From Nitrospinota bacterium (GTDB lineage Bacteria > 2-12-FULL-45-22 > JACOWJ01), in assembly GCA_016176845.1 (NCBI GenBank), contig JACOWJ010000037.1, positions 1 through 22,032 on the forward strand: a stretch of DNA of 22,032 nucleotides. The letters are read 5' to 3'. The notes below the pieces were generated by a model, which did not search any database, was not told the origin of the DNA, and saw only the letters and a list, made by a program, of their open reading frames with translations. Shown here piece by piece: positions 21,703 through 22,032 of this stretch (position 1 is the first letter of the stretch; the number at the start of each line of letters is the position of its first letter). The position numbers and the translations under genes were made by a program.

Positions 21703-22032
21703 ATGGGATATCAGATCACAGAGGGTTGTAAAGGCTGCACGCTGTGCGCGCAGAAGTGTCCAGTGGGGGCGATCACCGGCGAAAGAAAAGAGATGCATTT
21801 CATTTCCGAGCGGCTCTGCGTCGAGTGTGGGGTGTGTGGCCGCTATTGCCCTTCTTCGGCCATACTTGACGGCTTCGGCCAGTCCTGCGTCCGGGTATTG
21901 CCCAAGAACATGCCCAAGGCCAGCTTGTTTTTTCCGGAAAATTGCAACGGCTGCGAGTATTGTGTGAACATCTGCCCCTTCGGGTGCCTCTCCATTCAGG
22001 CAGACCCCTCTGCCAGTGGCGCCATTGGGATC
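21703..22032 (+). CDS. Multi-cluster 4Fe-4S ferredoxin-type protein (3' end outside window)
   Basis: The visible 110 residues carry three cysteine motifs: CKGCTLCAQKCP (C-x2-C-x2-C-x3-C-P), CVECGVCGRYCP and CNGCEYCVNICP. Extra cysteines lie between and after them (SCVRV, FGCLS). This predicts at least three 4Fe-4S clusters and an electron-transfer role, soluble because no signal or membrane segment is seen. AGAGG precedes the ATG (MGYQITEGCKGC). Such modules are found free or at the end of NuoF/HydB-like flavoprotein subunits; as this one starts with the ferredoxin, it is probably a separate protein or an N-terminal domain. The right edge cuts it before any stop. Confidence 0.88.
   Translation, partial: MGYQITEGCKGCTLCAQKCPVGAITGERKEMHFISERLCVECGVCGRYCPSSAILDGFGQSCVRVLPKNMPKASLFFPENCNGCEYCVNICPFGCLSIQADPSASGAIGI

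Overview
This window is GC-rich (apart from a few islands) and bacterial. It reads like a chromosome segment from an uncultured, probably anaerobic Gram-negative bacterium, and Desulfobacterota (old Deltaproteobacteria) is my best guess. Four things point that way: envelope-export genes typical of diderms, an anaerobe-style mix of tryptophanase, a UroD-family protein and a multi-cluster ferredoxin, frequent GTG starts with strong AGGAGG sites, and intergenic DNA crowded with short repeats. No marker gene fixes the phylum, so this is an inference. The genetic code is standard: TAA, TAG and TGA all end recognisable genes.

Region 1 (1-12.4 kb, all minus strand) is an envelope or export locus. 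Read in the direction of transcription it holds a truncated VOC gene, a UroD/MtaA-like protein, a LolA-like periplasmic protein, a YCF48 beta-propeller lipoprotein, an MMPL/RND exporter, and three tandem DUF1329 paralogues, the last running off the left edge. A hicBA toxin-antitoxin pair sits between paralogues two and three. The likely job is moving a lipid or other hydrophobic compound between the inner and outer membranes. The usual outer-membrane partner, DUF1302, is not in view. The spaces between these genes are filled with a roughly 110-140 bp repeat. It is built from an ATTGAAA heptamer in inverted arms and, in three copies, ends in a small covarying hairpin that begins on the stop codon of the gene beside it. 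Other repeat families are nested among these copies.

Region 2 (12.4-13.5 kb) lacks a convincing intact gene. It holds a small membrane-protein frame interrupted by TGA and a 165-nt rod-like inverted-repeat structure, followed by two strong hairpins. It is a candidate structured RNA.

Region 3 (13.5-17.5 kb) holds catabolic genes: an acyl-CoA dehydrogenase (+), convergent with a class V aminotransferase (-), and then a tryptophanase (-).

Region 4 (17.6-21.3 kb, plus strand) starts with a small coiled-coil membrane protein that has a broken duplicate behind it. A compact housekeeping run follows: rlmD (23S rRNA methylation), dapF (diaminopimelate for lysine and peptidoglycan) and a D-amino-acid aminotransferase (D-amino acids for peptidoglycan). 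Region 5 (21.3-22.0 kb) is a repeat-rich spacer and the start of a multi-cluster ferredoxin gene cut by the window edge.
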